Assembly: GCA_001917815.1 (NCBI GenBank)
Contig: MNES01000017.1
Span: 41,288-105,287 of the forward strand
Length of the DNA: 64,000 nucleotides
Reading direction: 5' to 3'
Origin: Chloroflexi bacterium 13_1_40CM_65_17
Lineage (GTDB): Bacteria; Chloroflexota; Dormibacteria; Dormibacterales; Dormibacteraceae
Position numbers and translations under genes: made by a program. Positions 33,103 to 41,949 of the stretch are shown in pieces (the stretch's first letter is position 1; each line of letters opens with the position of its first letter). A model generated the notes under the pieces. The model was given only the letters and a program-made list of their open reading frames with translations, searched no databases and was not told the DNA's origin.

Positions 33103-36100
33103 CACACGGTCACCACCACGGTTGCCACCTGCCACGGCCGCATCTGCAGCCGAAAGCGCCCGCCATGAATGGGGATGTCGGGGATGTCATCGATCACCTC
33201 TTCAGTGATCGTCGCATTCTGCGCATGCGAACCCTGCGGCAATCCCTCAACGACCGCTTCTCCGGCCTCGCCGAAGCTCTCTTGAAGCCTCAGCACGAGG
33301 GCCGCGCCGTGCTGCGCCCGCTTCAAAGCCGCGATCAAAATCCCGGGGCTGCCGGTGAGGCGGGGGCTCCAGGCGCGGTTCAAACGGCCGCCCTCATGAG
33401 GGGCTGGACGCGCGATCAGCGGCTGGTTGAAGCCCGCCGCCAACCGCGTGATGCCCGCCTTTCTCCAGTCATCCGAGTGGGGAACGAGGCTGTAGCGCAC
33501 GTGGTGCTCGCCCATGTCCGACATCGGGTCGGGGTCGAATGCGCTGCGAACCAGCGTCAGGCGGAGGCGGCTGCCCAGGGCGTCGTGACCAAATCTGCCG
33601 TCGTTGAGCAGCGCGACTCCATAGTCGGCGCCGCCCACATCCGCCCAGCGCAGCGCCGGAACCTCCTGGCCGTCGGCCGGCCGTAGCGCCGCGGCGTATG
33701 GGGTCTCGTACCAGGCATCGGCCTGGCCGAGGCGCGCGTTGAAGGCGACCTTGAGATTGGGGATGCCGTGCTCGCGACCCGACGGCTCCCGCCAATCGAC
33801 AATCGTCTCGAAGTCGATGCGGGGGAGCTGCTTGTACAGCACGATTCGCTGCTCGAGGCGTGACTGCCTGAACCGGCGCTTGACCGCGATCACCGCTCGC
33901 ACCGGCCCGGTTTCGACGACCTCGCACGCCGCTCCATCGATGAGCGAGGTCTCGGCGGTCACATCGTCGAGATGCCAGGCCGACATGTCGTGAAAGCGCT
34001 CATCGACGACTTGCATGACATTGAGCGCGAGGTCGACCCTGGCCGAGTCCAGGTAGTCGCTTCCACGACGCGTCCCAAAACCCACCAACTCTCGACCGGC
34101 TCGCTTGTCCTGCAGTGCCACGATCGCTCCCGACGGCCGGTGGATGCGGACCGTGAACGCGTCCGTTTCGACAGTGATGTAGAGCGGGCCCTCCGCAACT
34201 TCGATGCTCGGCGCCTCGTGGTCATCCTCTTGCACCGTGTAAGCGGCGGTGCCGAATGCCGGCGCTCGCGCCACGAATACGAGGCCGTCGGAGGTCCACT
34301 GCCCGGGCGTCGAGAACCCGTTCGTGGATTGGAGCCGCACGGATCCGCGCCGCCCACGATCGGCGGGCGCCGCCACCACCTCTTCACGGTCCCAGCCCAG
34401 CGGGTTGGTCACGACGATGTCGCCGCGATCGGCCCGAGCCTCGATCACCGCCAATGCTTCCGCGCTCACGGCGTTGGCGACGTCCTCCGCGAATGCGATA
34501 TCCCGTGCGTTCTCCTCGTACGCCTCGTGGACCGAGGAGCCACACAGGATGTCGTGAAACTGGTTGAACAGCACGCGACGCCACGCCTGGCTCAAGCGGT
34601 CCGTTTCGTCAATCTCATTTATCCCGGCCAGCGCGGCCAGCGTCTCGGCGGTGGTGAGCCGGTTTTCCGCCCGGCGGTTGCCGGCCTTGGCTTCGACGTG
34701 GGTCGTGTAGCAGCCCTCAAAAATGGTGTTCAGCTCGCCGTGGTGAACCGGAAGCCGGTCGCCCGCGGCAAGGATCTCCTCAGCGTGGGCACCGAGCGTG
34801 CTGCAGCGGGTATCCGGTAGGCCCGGAAGATTCGCAAACCGGCGCAGCGCCAGCAGGCCCTCCCGTGTAGGCCCGCCACCGTGGTCGCCCACCCCGTGGA
34901 AGAGGAGCGCGGTCGCGTGGCCGTGGCGGTGAGCGCGCAGCGCTGCCTCCGCCACAGCGCCGGCGGTGATGAGCCCGTTGTAGCTGTGAGTGGAGAGCGC
35001 CAGCACGCGCGAGCCGTCATCACCCTCCCACCAGTACGCGGGCCAGAGGTCGTGGCCTCCTGGGTTGCAGCGGTGGTGGTAGTAGTAGCGGGCACCTGCG
35101 GATCGCGCCAGCTGCGGGAGATTGCCGGCGTGGCCGAAAGAGTCGGGAGCCAGGAAGACCGAGGGGCCGCGGCTGAAATGCTCCTGGGCAAAGCCCACGC
35201 CCTGCAGCAGCTGGTGGGCCATCGACTCGCCTGAGATGAGATTGAGGTCGCTCTCGACCCACTGCATGGTCGCGAGCTCCCACCGACCGCCGGCCACGTG
35301 CTCGCCGATCTTTGAGAAGAGCGCGGGCGCCTGTTCGCGGATCACCTCGTACGTCGCCGCCTGGCTGTGCGTGAAGGTCATCTCGGGGAACTCATCCATC
35401 AGAGCCAGGATGGTTGCGAAGTCTCGCTTGATCACTTCCAGCGTGTCGGGCCAAGTCCACAGCCAGTTCATGTCGATGTGCGAATGACCGATCACATGCA
35501 CGCGAAGACGACGCACGCTCTCGCCAACACTCGCCAGCGCCGCGCCAACCTCTTCGAGCTTCGGAGCGAGGTCCGGATCGCCGGGTCGGTCCAGGTTGGT
35601 CTTCATCACCAGGTCCGCCGCGGCCTCCACCTCCGCCTGCTGTTGGGGGTCCGCTGCCACAGCGTTCGCCAGCGCGAGCCGCGCCCACGTCACATCGAGG
35701 AGCTCGAAGCACTGGCGGAGCCGCGGCGTGCTGAATCGGATCCGCAGCCACGGCCACGTCTTGTAGGTGTGAGCCTTGACCCGGAGCAACAGCTCGCCGT
35801 TATCACCGGGTTGGAGCTTCGGCGTGACTCGGACCAATGCCGGCCCGGGCGCGACCTCGGGCATTTTTTCGTGATAGACGGCGGCACCGTCGTACTCGAG
35901 CTCGAGCGGGTAGATGCTGTCGACCATCACGTCGAGCGCGTCACCCGCGATGTCGACGCCTTCCAGGTTTCCCCCGACATTGAGCCGGGAGCGAAGCTCG
36001 AGCACGCCGCCCGGCGCGACGGCCAGGTCTCTGAATTCGCCTCTTGCCAGGACGAGCGGACTGGCCGGCCCAGGCCCGTTCCACTCCATCTCCGGCCACG

Positions 36101-36161
36101 CGAATGCGATTCGGTCGGCAGCTGCGCGGAGGCGGGCGAGCGCCTCGGTCGCGGTTCCCAT
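33102..36161 (-). CDS. GH38 alpha-mannosidase
   Basis: 1019 aa. Retaining, Zn-dependent exo-alpha-mannosidase. Zn ligands in HVIGHSHIDMNWLWTWP; catalytic nucleophile Asp340 in LAPDSFGHAG; further conserved HGELNTIFEGCYTTHVEAK. The C-terminal half is the usual beta-sandwich region (WDREEVVAAP, then IDFETIVDWRE). No signal peptide, so it works on imported manno-oligosaccharides, as in the cytosolic branch. The start overlaps the acetyltransferase stop (TGATG) and its stop overlaps the Gfo/Idh start. The second GH38 gene is divergent, with only about 26 bp between acetyltransferase and that gene. Confidence 0.95.
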   Translation of the reverse strand: MGTATEALARLRAAADRIAFAWPEMEWNGPGPASPLVLARGEFRDLAVAPGGVLELRSRLNVGGNLEGVDIAGDALDVMVDSIYPLELEYDGAAVYHEKMPEVAPGPALVRVTPKLQPGDNGELLLRVKAHTYKTWPWLRIRFSTPRLRQCFELLDVTWARLALANAVAADPQQQAEVEAAADLVMKTNLDRPGDPDLAPKLEEVGAALASVGESVRRLRVHVIGHSHIDMNWLWTWPDTLEVIKRDFATILALMDEFPEMTFTHSQAATYEVIREQAPALFSKIGEHVAGGRWELATMQWVESDLNLISGESMAHQLLQGVGFAQEHFSRGPSVFLAPDSFGHAGNLPQLARSAGARYYYHHRCNPGGHDLWPAYWWEGDDGSRVLALSTHSYNGLITAGAVAEAALRAHRHGHATALLFHGVGDHGGGPTREGLLALRRFANLPGLPDTRCSTLGAHAEEILAAGDRLPVHHGELNTIFEGCYTTHVEAKAGNRRAENRLTTAETLAALAGINEIDETDRLSQAWRRVLFNQFHDILCGSSVHEAYEENARDIAFAEDVANAVSAEALAVIEARADRGDIVVTNPLGWDREEVVAAPADRGRRGSVRLQSTNGFSTPGQWTSDGLVFVARAPAFGTAAYTVQEDDHEAPSIEVAEGPLYITVETDAFTVRIHRPSGAIVALQDKRAGRELVGFGTRRGSDYLDSARVDLALNVMQVVDERFHDMSAWHLDDVTAETSLIDGAACEVVETGPVRAVIAVKRRFRQSRLEQRIVLYKQLPRIDFETIVDWREPSGREHGIPNLKVAFNARLGQADAWYETPYAAALRPADGQEVPALRWADVGGADYGVALLNDGRFGHDALGSRLRLTLVRSAFDPDPMSDMGEHHVRYSLVPHSDDWRKAGITRLAAGFNQPLIARPAPHEGGRLNRAWSPRLTGSPGILIAALKRAQHGAALVLRLQESFGEAGEAVVEGLPQGSHAQNATITEEVIDDIPDIPIHGGRFRLQMRPWQVATVVVTV

Positions 36162-36592
36162 CAGCCGAGCTGCAGCCGATACAGGTTGCTCTCCCGCAGC
36201 TTGAAGCCCATTCGCGGGTACAGGCGGTTCGCGGCTTCACGCTGGACGCCCGACTGCAGCTCCGCGACCTGCGCCCCCCGGGCGCGTCCGACGTCCAGGC
36301 ATGCTTTCACCAGGGCCTCGCCGACGCCCCTGCCGCGAGCGGCTTCGTCGACCACGACGTCGTCGATTCGTGCTTTGACCCAGAAAGGTGTGGTGTAGAC
36401 GATCACCGTCGCGGTGCCGACGATCTCGGCGCCGTCGCTTGCAATCAGAAGCGTCACCGCCGGATCGGCGATGATCGCACGCAGCCGCTCCATCGTCGGG
36501 ACCGGGAGCTGCGCGTTGAGCTGGGGCAGCAGGCGCGCAAGCGCGGCGTGCACCCGGGCGCTCGCGTCGGTTGCCGGTTCGATGCGAACCAC
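36161..36592 (-). CDS. GNAT family N-acetyltransferase
   Basis: 143 aa from GTG 36592. Typical GNAT features: IADPAVTLLIASDGAEIVGTATVIVY, IDDVVVDEAARGRGVGEALVKACLD (acetyl-CoA pyrophosphate loop R-G-x-G-x-A/G), and a C-terminal YPRMGFK strand. The R-G-R-G-V-G loop is intact. The acceptor (sugar amine, amino acid or peptide) is unknown. It heads the minus-strand operon GNAT-GH38-Gfo/Idh-isomerase-AKR, so a role in handling amino sugars such as GlcNAc-derived amines from N-glycans is conceivable but unproven. Confidence 0.86.
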   Translation of the reverse strand: MVRIEPATDASARVHAALARLLPQLNAQLPVPTMERLRAIIADPAVTLLIASDGAEIVGTATVIVYTTPFWVKARIDDVVVDEAARGRGVGEALVKACLDVGRARGAQVAELQSGVQREAANRLYPRMGFKLRESNLYRLQLG

Positions 36593-36618
36593 GTTCGAGA
36601 AGGCTAACCGTCGATGAT

Positions 36619-39570
36619 ATGAGCGTGCTGACGCAAACCGGCCTCGACGCCATCCGGGACCAGCTGCTCGCCGCCGTAGAGCGAGAACACGAGCAGTTGG
36701 AGCTGACGGCCTTCATGGTGCGGGGGGAACCGATCGCGTATGCGGAGGCGGTACGCGGCGAGTACCGGGCCTTCAAGGTCGGCGAGCGGTGGGGCCCGCC
36801 CTGGAGCACGACCTGGTTCCACGTTCGTGGCCACGTGCCCGAGGCATGGGCCGGGCAGACCGCGGTCGCGGTCTTCGACATCGGATTCGACGGCCATGTC
36901 GGGTTCACCTGCGAAGCTCTGGCCTGGAAGGACGGCAAGCCGTGGCGCGGGGTCGATCCCAATCACCGGTGGCTGCCGTTATCCGGACCCGAGGTCGACT
37001 TCTACATCGAAGCCGCCGCCATTCCGAAAGCAATCGTGTCGGGGCCGGAGGACGCGCCTTCGATGATCGCGCTCCGCGATTCGGCGGACCCCGCGTTCGT
37101 CTTCCGCCAGGCCGAGCTGCGCATCCAGGACCAGCGCGCCCGGAAGTTGGCGCTCGATTTCAAGGTTCTGGTCGAGCTGGCGCTCGCCCTGCCCGAGGGG
37201 ACTCGCCGCGCGCAGATCCTCGAGGCCTTGGATCAGTTCGCGCAAACCATGGACCCAAAGCCGCTCGACAAGATGATGTCGCGGCCGAGTGACTCGCGCC
37301 ACTTCATCGACGCCGTCGGACACGCGCACATCGACACCGCTTGGCTGTGGCCGCTGCGCGAGACACGCCGCAAGTCAGCGCGCACCTTCTCGACCGCGCT
37401 GGCGCTGATGGACGAATACCCGGACTACATATTCGCCTGCTCTCAGCCCGCCCAGTACGCATGGATGAAGGCGTCGTACCCCGACATCTTCGAGGGAATC
37501 CGTCAGAAGGTCGCTGCCGGCCAGTGGGAGCCCGTCGGGTCGATGTGGGTTGAGGCCGACTGCAACCTGCCCTCCGGAGAGGCACTGGTTCGCCAGTTCC
37601 TTCATGGCAAGCGGTTCTTCATGAAGGAGTTCGGATACGACACCAAGGAGCTCTGGCTGCCAGACGTCTTCGGCTATCCGGCGTCGTTGCCTCAGCTTAT
37701 CGCCGAGTCGGGGGGCAACTTCTTCCTGACCCAGAAGCTGTCGTGGAACGACACCAACAAGCCGGCCCACCATACATTTTTCTGGGAAGGGATCGACGGC
37801 ACGCGCATCTTCACCCATTTCCCGCCGGCGGATACGTACAACGGCGACTTCAGCGCGACCGAGATCGTGCGCAGCGCCAACGACTTCAAGGATCACGACC
37901 GCTCGTCGCGCTCCCTCTACCTATATGGGTGGGGAGACGGCGGAGGCGGCCCGGAGCCCGACATGATCGAATCCGCGCATAGGCTGCGGAACCTCGAAGG
38001 CGCGCCGCGGGTTGAGCTGACGAAGTCCGCGGAGTTCTTCGCCGCCGCTTCCGCCGAGGCGCACGACCTCACAACATGGGTCGGCGAGCTGTACTTCGAG
38101 CTGCACCGCGGCACGTACACGACGCAGTCCCGGACCAAGCGCCTGAACCGGCGCGCCGAGCAGGCCCTGCGCGAAGCCGAAATCTGGTCAGTCGCAGCGA
38201 ACGACGGCTATCCCGCCGCCGAGCTCGAGACGGCCTGGAAGCAGCTCCTGATCAACCAGTTCCACGACATCCTGCCGGGCTCGAGCATCGACTGGGTGTA
38301 CGAGGACGCGGAACGAGACCTCGCGGGAGTGGTCGAGGTCGCGGGCGGCATCACCACGGGCGCCCAATCGAAGCTCGCGGGCAGCGGCGAAAACCTGATG
38401 GTGTTCAACGTCAACTCGCATCCCCGGACCGAGATCGTCGACCTGGGCGACCGGCTGCGCGTGGTCGAGTCCCCGGCATGCGGATGGGCGGTTCAGGACC
38501 AGGCCTCGGTCACGCGGGACCAGGCGGTTTCTGTCTCCGACGGCGCCATGGAGAACGACAAGCTGCGCGTGCAGTGGGACAAACAAGGCCTGCTGACATC
38601 CATCTGGGACAAAGAGGCGGGGCGCGAGGTCCTAGCGACTGGCGCGCGCGGCAATCTGCTCCAGCTCCACGACGACAATCCAAAGCAATGGGACGCGTGG
38701 GACATCGACCTCGACTACTTGAAGAAGGGTCCGGCCGATCTCGTCAAGCTGTCGGCGCAGCAGGTCGAGTCGTCGATGGGGCTGCGCGGCGCGGTGCGCT
38801 TCACACGCGAGTTCGGGCGCTCACGCTTCACACAGCGGATGGTGCTCGACGCAGGCTCGCGCGTGCTGCGGTTCGAATGCGACGTCGACTGGCACGAGGA
38901 GCACAAGCTCCTCAAGGTCGCGTTTCCGGTTGCGGTCCATTCGCCGCGCGCGACGTACGAGATCCAGTTCGGGCATGTCGAGCGCTCGACCCACACGAAT
39001 ACGTCGTGGGACCAGGCGCGCTTCGAGGTGTGCGGCCACCGCTGGGCCGACCTCGGCGAAGCCGGCTATGGCGTCGCGCTCCTCAACGACTGCAAGTACG
39101 GCTATGACATCCGCGGTTCGGTGATGCGACTGTCATTGCTGCGCGCGCCCACGCACCCCGACCCGACCGCCGACCGCGGCGGGCATCGATTCACGTACGC
39201 CCTCATGCCGCACCCGGGCGACTTTCGCGAAGCGGGTGTGATCGCGGCCGCCGAGGACCTGAACGCGCCGCTGCGCGTCGTTCACGGAGGTCGCGCGGCC
39301 GGCGAGCGCAGGTCGCTGATCGAAGTAGACAGGCCGCAAGTCGTGATCGAGGCGATCAAGCGTGCCGAGGATTCGGAGGCGGTGATCGTGCGTCTCTATG
39401 AGTCCTGGGGCGGCCGGTGCACAACGCGGGTTCGGACCACGCTGCCCGCGACTCGAGCGTTCCTCTGCGACCTCCTCGAACGAAACGTCGTGGAGGTCCG
39501 CGTGCACGACGGCGAGCTCCAGCTGGAGCTGACGCCCTTCAAGATCCTGACCCTGAAGCTCGAGCCCTAA
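36619..39570 (+). CDS. GH38 alpha-mannosidase (second, divergent paralogue)
   Basis: 983 aa from ATG 36619. The extra N-terminal domain (WGPPWSTTWFHVRGHVPE, then DNRVAF-like beta strands) marks the larger ManB/MngB-type GH38 branch. Zn motif DAVGHAHIDTAWLWPLRE; nucleophile Asp349 in LPDVFGYPASLPQ; FYIEAAAI and SWNDTNKPAHHTFFWEGID are family-typical. It is only distantly similar to the other GH38 by eye, so specificities may differ (for example alpha-1,2/1,6 versus alpha-1,3). Divergently transcribed from the GNAT operon with a 26-bp gap that must hold or share promoters. The open frame to 36571 overlaps GNAT and is rejected. Confidence 0.95.
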   Translation: MSVLTQTGLDAIRDQLLAAVEREHEQLELTAFMVRGEPIAYAEAVRGEYRAFKVGERWGPPWSTTWFHVRGHVPEAWAGQTAVAVFDIGFDGHVGFTCEALAWKDGKPWRGVDPNHRWLPLSGPEVDFYIEAAAIPKAIVSGPEDAPSMIALRDSADPAFVFRQAELRIQDQRARKLALDFKVLVELALALPEGTRRAQILEALDQFAQTMDPKPLDKMMSRPSDSRHFIDAVGHAHIDTAWLWPLRETRRKSARTFSTALALMDEYPDYIFACSQPAQYAWMKASYPDIFEGIRQKVAAGQWEPVGSMWVEADCNLPSGEALVRQFLHGKRFFMKEFGYDTKELWLPDVFGYPASLPQLIAESGGNFFLTQKLSWNDTNKPAHHTFFWEGIDGTRIFTHFPPADTYNGDFSATEIVRSANDFKDHDRSSRSLYLYGWGDGGGGPEPDMIESAHRLRNLEGAPRVELTKSAEFFAAASAEAHDLTTWVGELYFELHRGTYTTQSRTKRLNRRAEQALREAEIWSVAANDGYPAAELETAWKQLLINQFHDILPGSSIDWVYEDAERDLAGVVEVAGGITTGAQSKLAGSGENLMVFNVNSHPRTEIVDLGDRLRVVESPACGWAVQDQASVTRDQAVSVSDGAMENDKLRVQWDKQGLLTSIWDKEAGREVLATGARGNLLQLHDDNPKQWDAWDIDLDYLKKGPADLVKLSAQQVESSMGLRGAVRFTREFGRSRFTQRMVLDAGSRVLRFECDVDWHEEHKLLKVAFPVAVHSPRATYEIQFGHVERSTHTNTSWDQARFEVCGHRWADLGEAGYGVALLNDCKYGYDIRGSVMRLSLLRAPTHPDPTADRGGHRFTYALMPHPGDFREAGVIAAAEDLNAPLRVVHGGRAAGERRSLIEVDRPQVVIEAIKRAEDSEAVIVRLYESWGGRCTTRVRTTLPATRAFLCDLLERNVVEVRVHDGELQLELTPFKILTLKLEP

Positions 39571-39585
39571 AAGGAACGACTGGCC

Positions 39586-39606
39586 GGCGGTTCTCGCCGC
39601 CTTTGT
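39586..39606 (+). terminator. Possible terminator after second GH38
   Basis: Short GGCGG / CCGCC stem (39586-39590, 39597-39601) with a 6-nt loop and TTTGT tail, 16 bp past the stop and in front of convergent azlD. Weak stem and short U-run. Confidence 0.35.
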
Positions 39607-39621
39607 CGAGTCAGGCGCCGG

Positions 39622-39921
39622 CTAGAGGAGTCGGAGCAACGCGGCCGTGGCGGCAGCCGCAGAGACCACCACGAGAAATGGCGCCCGGAGCAGCACCGCG
39701 AGAGCGGCAACGGCCAACGCTGCCGCGCGCACATCCAGGACCAGCCGATGGCCGGTCGAGAACGTGAGCGTCGCGATCAGGGCCGCGAGCAGGGCTACGG
39801 GAAGGAGAGGAATGGTCCGCTGGATGCGGGCATCTCGCAGCCAGCGCTCCGGCAGCGAGACGCCGGCCAGCTTCAGCATGTAGCAGGCGGCCGAGGCGGT
39901 CAGTATTCCGGCCCAGAGCAT
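39622..39921 (-). CDS. azlD: AzlD-like branched-chain amino acid exporter subunit
   Basis: 99 aa, three or four hydrophobic helices; ILTASAACYMLKLAGVSLPE and LLPVALLAALIATLTF are the typical N-terminal blocks. AzlD is the small membrane partner of AzlC in exporters of branched-chain amino acids or analogues. It starts 2 bp after the AzlC stop, so the two are coupled. It converges with the second GH38 gene. Confidence 0.87.
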   Translation of the reverse strand: MLWAGILTASAACYMLKLAGVSLPERWLRDARIQRTIPLLPVALLAALIATLTFSTGHRLVLDVRAAALAVAALAVLLRAPFLVVVSAAAATAALLRLL

Positions 39922-39923
39922 TC

Positions 39924-40643
39924 TTAGTGCGACTCCCCACCCGGCGGGCCCGCTTCGCGGGCCGGCCGACCTCCCCGCGGGGCGGGGAGGCTACGAAATC
40001 CGAGCAGTACCACCAGGGCGGCGACGATCAGCAGTGGAATCCCCGCGGGCACGAACGGCAGGCAGACCAGCGCGATCAGGCCGGCGCCCAGCGCGATCGC
40101 GATCGGCTCGCGCGCTCTGAGTCGCGGTGCCAGCAATGCGAGAAAGGCTGCCGGCGGCGCCGCGTCGAAACCGAGGACCTTCGGGTCGGGCAGGGCGTGC
40201 GTGGCGAGGGCGCCGATAAGCGTGCCTAGGTTCCACAGAGTGAAAACCGAGATACCCGTGGCCCAAAACGCAAACCGCGATTCGGGGGCCGAATCGCGAG
40301 CGATCGCCATCGCGGTGGTCTCGTCGAGCACGAAATCAGCCGCCAGCGCGCGCTTCAAGCCGCGATTTCCAAGCAGCGACGAGAGCCTCATCCCGTAAAG
40401 CGCGTTGCGGGTTCCGAGTAGGGCCGCCGTGGCCGCTCCGGCCCACACGCTGCCGCCGGCTCCGATCACCCCGACCATCGCGAACTGCGAGGCGCCGGTG
40501 AACATCAGGAGCGAGAGCGCAACCGTCTGGAGGAGCGTGAGGCCGGCTGTGGTTGAGATCGCGCCGAAGGAGAGCGCGTAAGCGCCGGAGGCGATCCCGA
40601 TCCCGAGCGCGTCGCGGACGATGCCCCTGTGGGCCGGGCTCAA
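39924..40643 (-). CDS. azlC: AzlC-like branched-chain amino acid exporter subunit
   Basis: 239 aa, about six TM segments, from TTG 40643. DALGIGIASGAYALSFGAIS, SLLMFTGASQFAMVGVIGAG (the conserved F-x-G-x-S-Q-F motif) and YGMRLSSLLG are diagnostic of AzlC/YgaZ. With AzlD it forms a two-component exporter for branched-chain amino acids. The TTG lies inside a GC hairpin with a U-rich loop (40634-40656), which could dampen initiation. The preceding lipoprotein gene ends 19 bp upstream. Confidence 0.87.
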   Translation of the reverse strand: MSPAHRGIVRDALGIGIASGAYALSFGAISTTAGLTLLQTVALSLLMFTGASQFAMVGVIGAGGSVWAGAATAALLGTRNALYGMRLSSLLGNRGLKRALAADFVLDETTAMAIARDSAPESRFAFWATGISVFTLWNLGTLIGALATHALPDPKVLGFDAAPPAAFLALLAPRLRAREPIAIALGAGLIALVCLPFVPAGIPLLIVAALVVLLGFRSLPAPRGGRPAREAGPPGGESH

Positions 40644-40661
40644 AAACCAGGCCCGGTGTGG

Positions 40662-41138
40662 CTAGTGGATCGCCGCCCCCGACGGAGAGAGGACCCACCA
40701 CAGTCCGCCAAAACCGTTGACGCCCTGCCCGGTCGTATCTCCCGCCTTCTTGTCATTCACGAAGTAGTAAAGCGGGTGGCCGGCATATGTCACTTGCGTC
40801 TTCCCGTCGGTACGCTTCGACGTCCCCAAAAGCGACGCGGTGGCGCCGGTCCCGGCCTGCGGCGCCCCGCTCGTGGCGACGGGCGGCCAGATCTGGGCGC
40901 AGGACGTGTAGCAGGTGGAAACCGACCCTGTGTCCGCCACGAACAGGTAGACGGTCATGCCCGCACTGTCTATAAGGATCTGGCCCAACTTCGCATCGTT
41001 CGCCACGGCGATGGTGGTTCCGGCTGAAGCCGCACTTGGCGATGGGCTGCTGATGGCCGTCGGTGAGGTCGTGCCGCCGCACGCGGCTGCAACGAATGTG
41101 ACGGCGATGGCGCCGGCGACCAACAGTTTGGATTTCAC
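40662..41138 (-). CDS. Secreted lipoprotein with Lipoprotein_15-type repeats
   Basis: 158 aa. Signal peptide and lipobox FVAAACGG (Cys20), a Ser/Thr/Pro-rich linker (SSPSPSAASAG), then KLGQILIDSAGMTVYLFVAD-type and TYAGHPLYYFVNDKKAGDT-type repeats. This matches the COG4315/pfam03640 family of secreted proteins with unknown function, often found with cytochrome or redox genes. The CYTSCAQIWPP segment contains two Cys that could bind metal or form a disulfide. It is in the same direction as AzlCD and the SDR upstream; functional linkage is not evident. Confidence 0.88.
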   Translation of the reverse strand: MKSKLLVAGAIAVTFVAAACGGTTSPTAISSPSPSAASAGTTIAVANDAKLGQILIDSAGMTVYLFVADTGSVSTCYTSCAQIWPPVATSGAPQAGTGATASLLGTSKRTDGKTQVTYAGHPLYYFVNDKKAGDTTGQGVNGFGGLWWVLSPSGAAIH

Positions 41139-41173
41139 GCACCTGGATACCCGACTGGGTTACGACGACGAAG

Positions 41174-41941
41174 CTATTCGGGCGTGACGTACGCGGCCGT
41201 GATGCCGCCATCGACCACGAAGGTCGCACCGTTCACGTAGCTCGATTCGTCGCTCGCCAAGAACAACGCGGCATTGGCGATCTCACGCGCCTTGGCCAGG
41301 CGCCCCATGGGCAGGTGCACGCGCCGCCGCTCGTACGCGCCGGGCGTCTCGGAGAACAGGCGCATCAGCAGCGGCGTTTCGACAGGTCCCGGGCACAGCG
41401 CGTTCACGCGGACGCCCTGCCGCGCGAACTGCACCGCGAGCTCGCGGCTCATCGACAGGACCGCGCCCTTGGAGGCCGTGTACGCGATCTGGGAGGTCGC
41501 CGCGCCCATCAACGCCACGAAGGAGGCGACGTTGATGACCGAGCCTCCGCCGGCCTTCAACAGGTGCGGGATTCCGTACTTACAGCACAGATACACGCCC
41601 TTTGCATTGACGCCCTGCACCCTGTCCCACGCGTCTGGCTCGGTTGTGAGGATGGAGTCGTCGTCGGCCGGCATGATGCCGGCGTTGTTGTAGAGAACAT
41701 CGATGCGGCCGTAGCGCTTGTCGGTCGCGGCATACATGGCTTCGACGCTCTTGGGATCGGTGACATCGGCTTTGAAGAAGAAGGCCTCCCTGCACTCGGC
41801 CGCGGTCTTCTCTCCCGCCTCGACACCGACGTCCGCGACGCATACGCGAGCCCCCTCGTCAGAGAAGAGGAGCGCCGCTTCACGGCCTATGCCACCAGCC
41901 GCGCCGGTGATCACAGCGACCTTGCCGTCGAGCCTTCCCAT
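41174..41941 (-). CDS. Short-chain dehydrogenase/reductase
   Basis: 255 aa. TGAAGGIGREAA cofactor motif, VCVADVG (NAD-type acidic residue), LYNNAGIMP, SVINVASFVA, catalytic Tyr/Lys in YTASKGA, and ATFVVDGGITAAYV at the end. It is the last gene of the APC-GATase-GS-SDR operon, 8 bp after the glutamine synthetase-like gene. In gamma-glutamyl polyamine pathways an aldehyde or alcohol dehydrogenase is required, so this SDR could oxidise an intermediate, though the classical enzyme is an aldehyde dehydrogenase of another family. Confidence 0.89.
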   Translation of the reverse strand: MGRLDGKVAVITGAAGGIGREAALLFSDEGARVCVADVGVEAGEKTAAECREAFFFKADVTDPKSVEAMYAATDKRYGRIDVLYNNAGIMPADDDSILTTEPDAWDRVQGVNAKGVYLCCKYGIPHLLKAGGGSVINVASFVALMGAATSQIAYTASKGAVLSMSRELAVQFARQGVRVNALCPGPVETPLLMRLFSETPGAYERRRVHLPMGRLAKAREIANAALFLASDESSYVNGATFVVDGGITAAYVTPE

Positions 41942-41949
41942 GTCTTCCC

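Noticed and set aside
40634..40656. Terminator after the lipoprotein gene
   Set aside because: The CCGGGC stem has its U-rich run inside the loop, not after the stem, and includes the azlC start.
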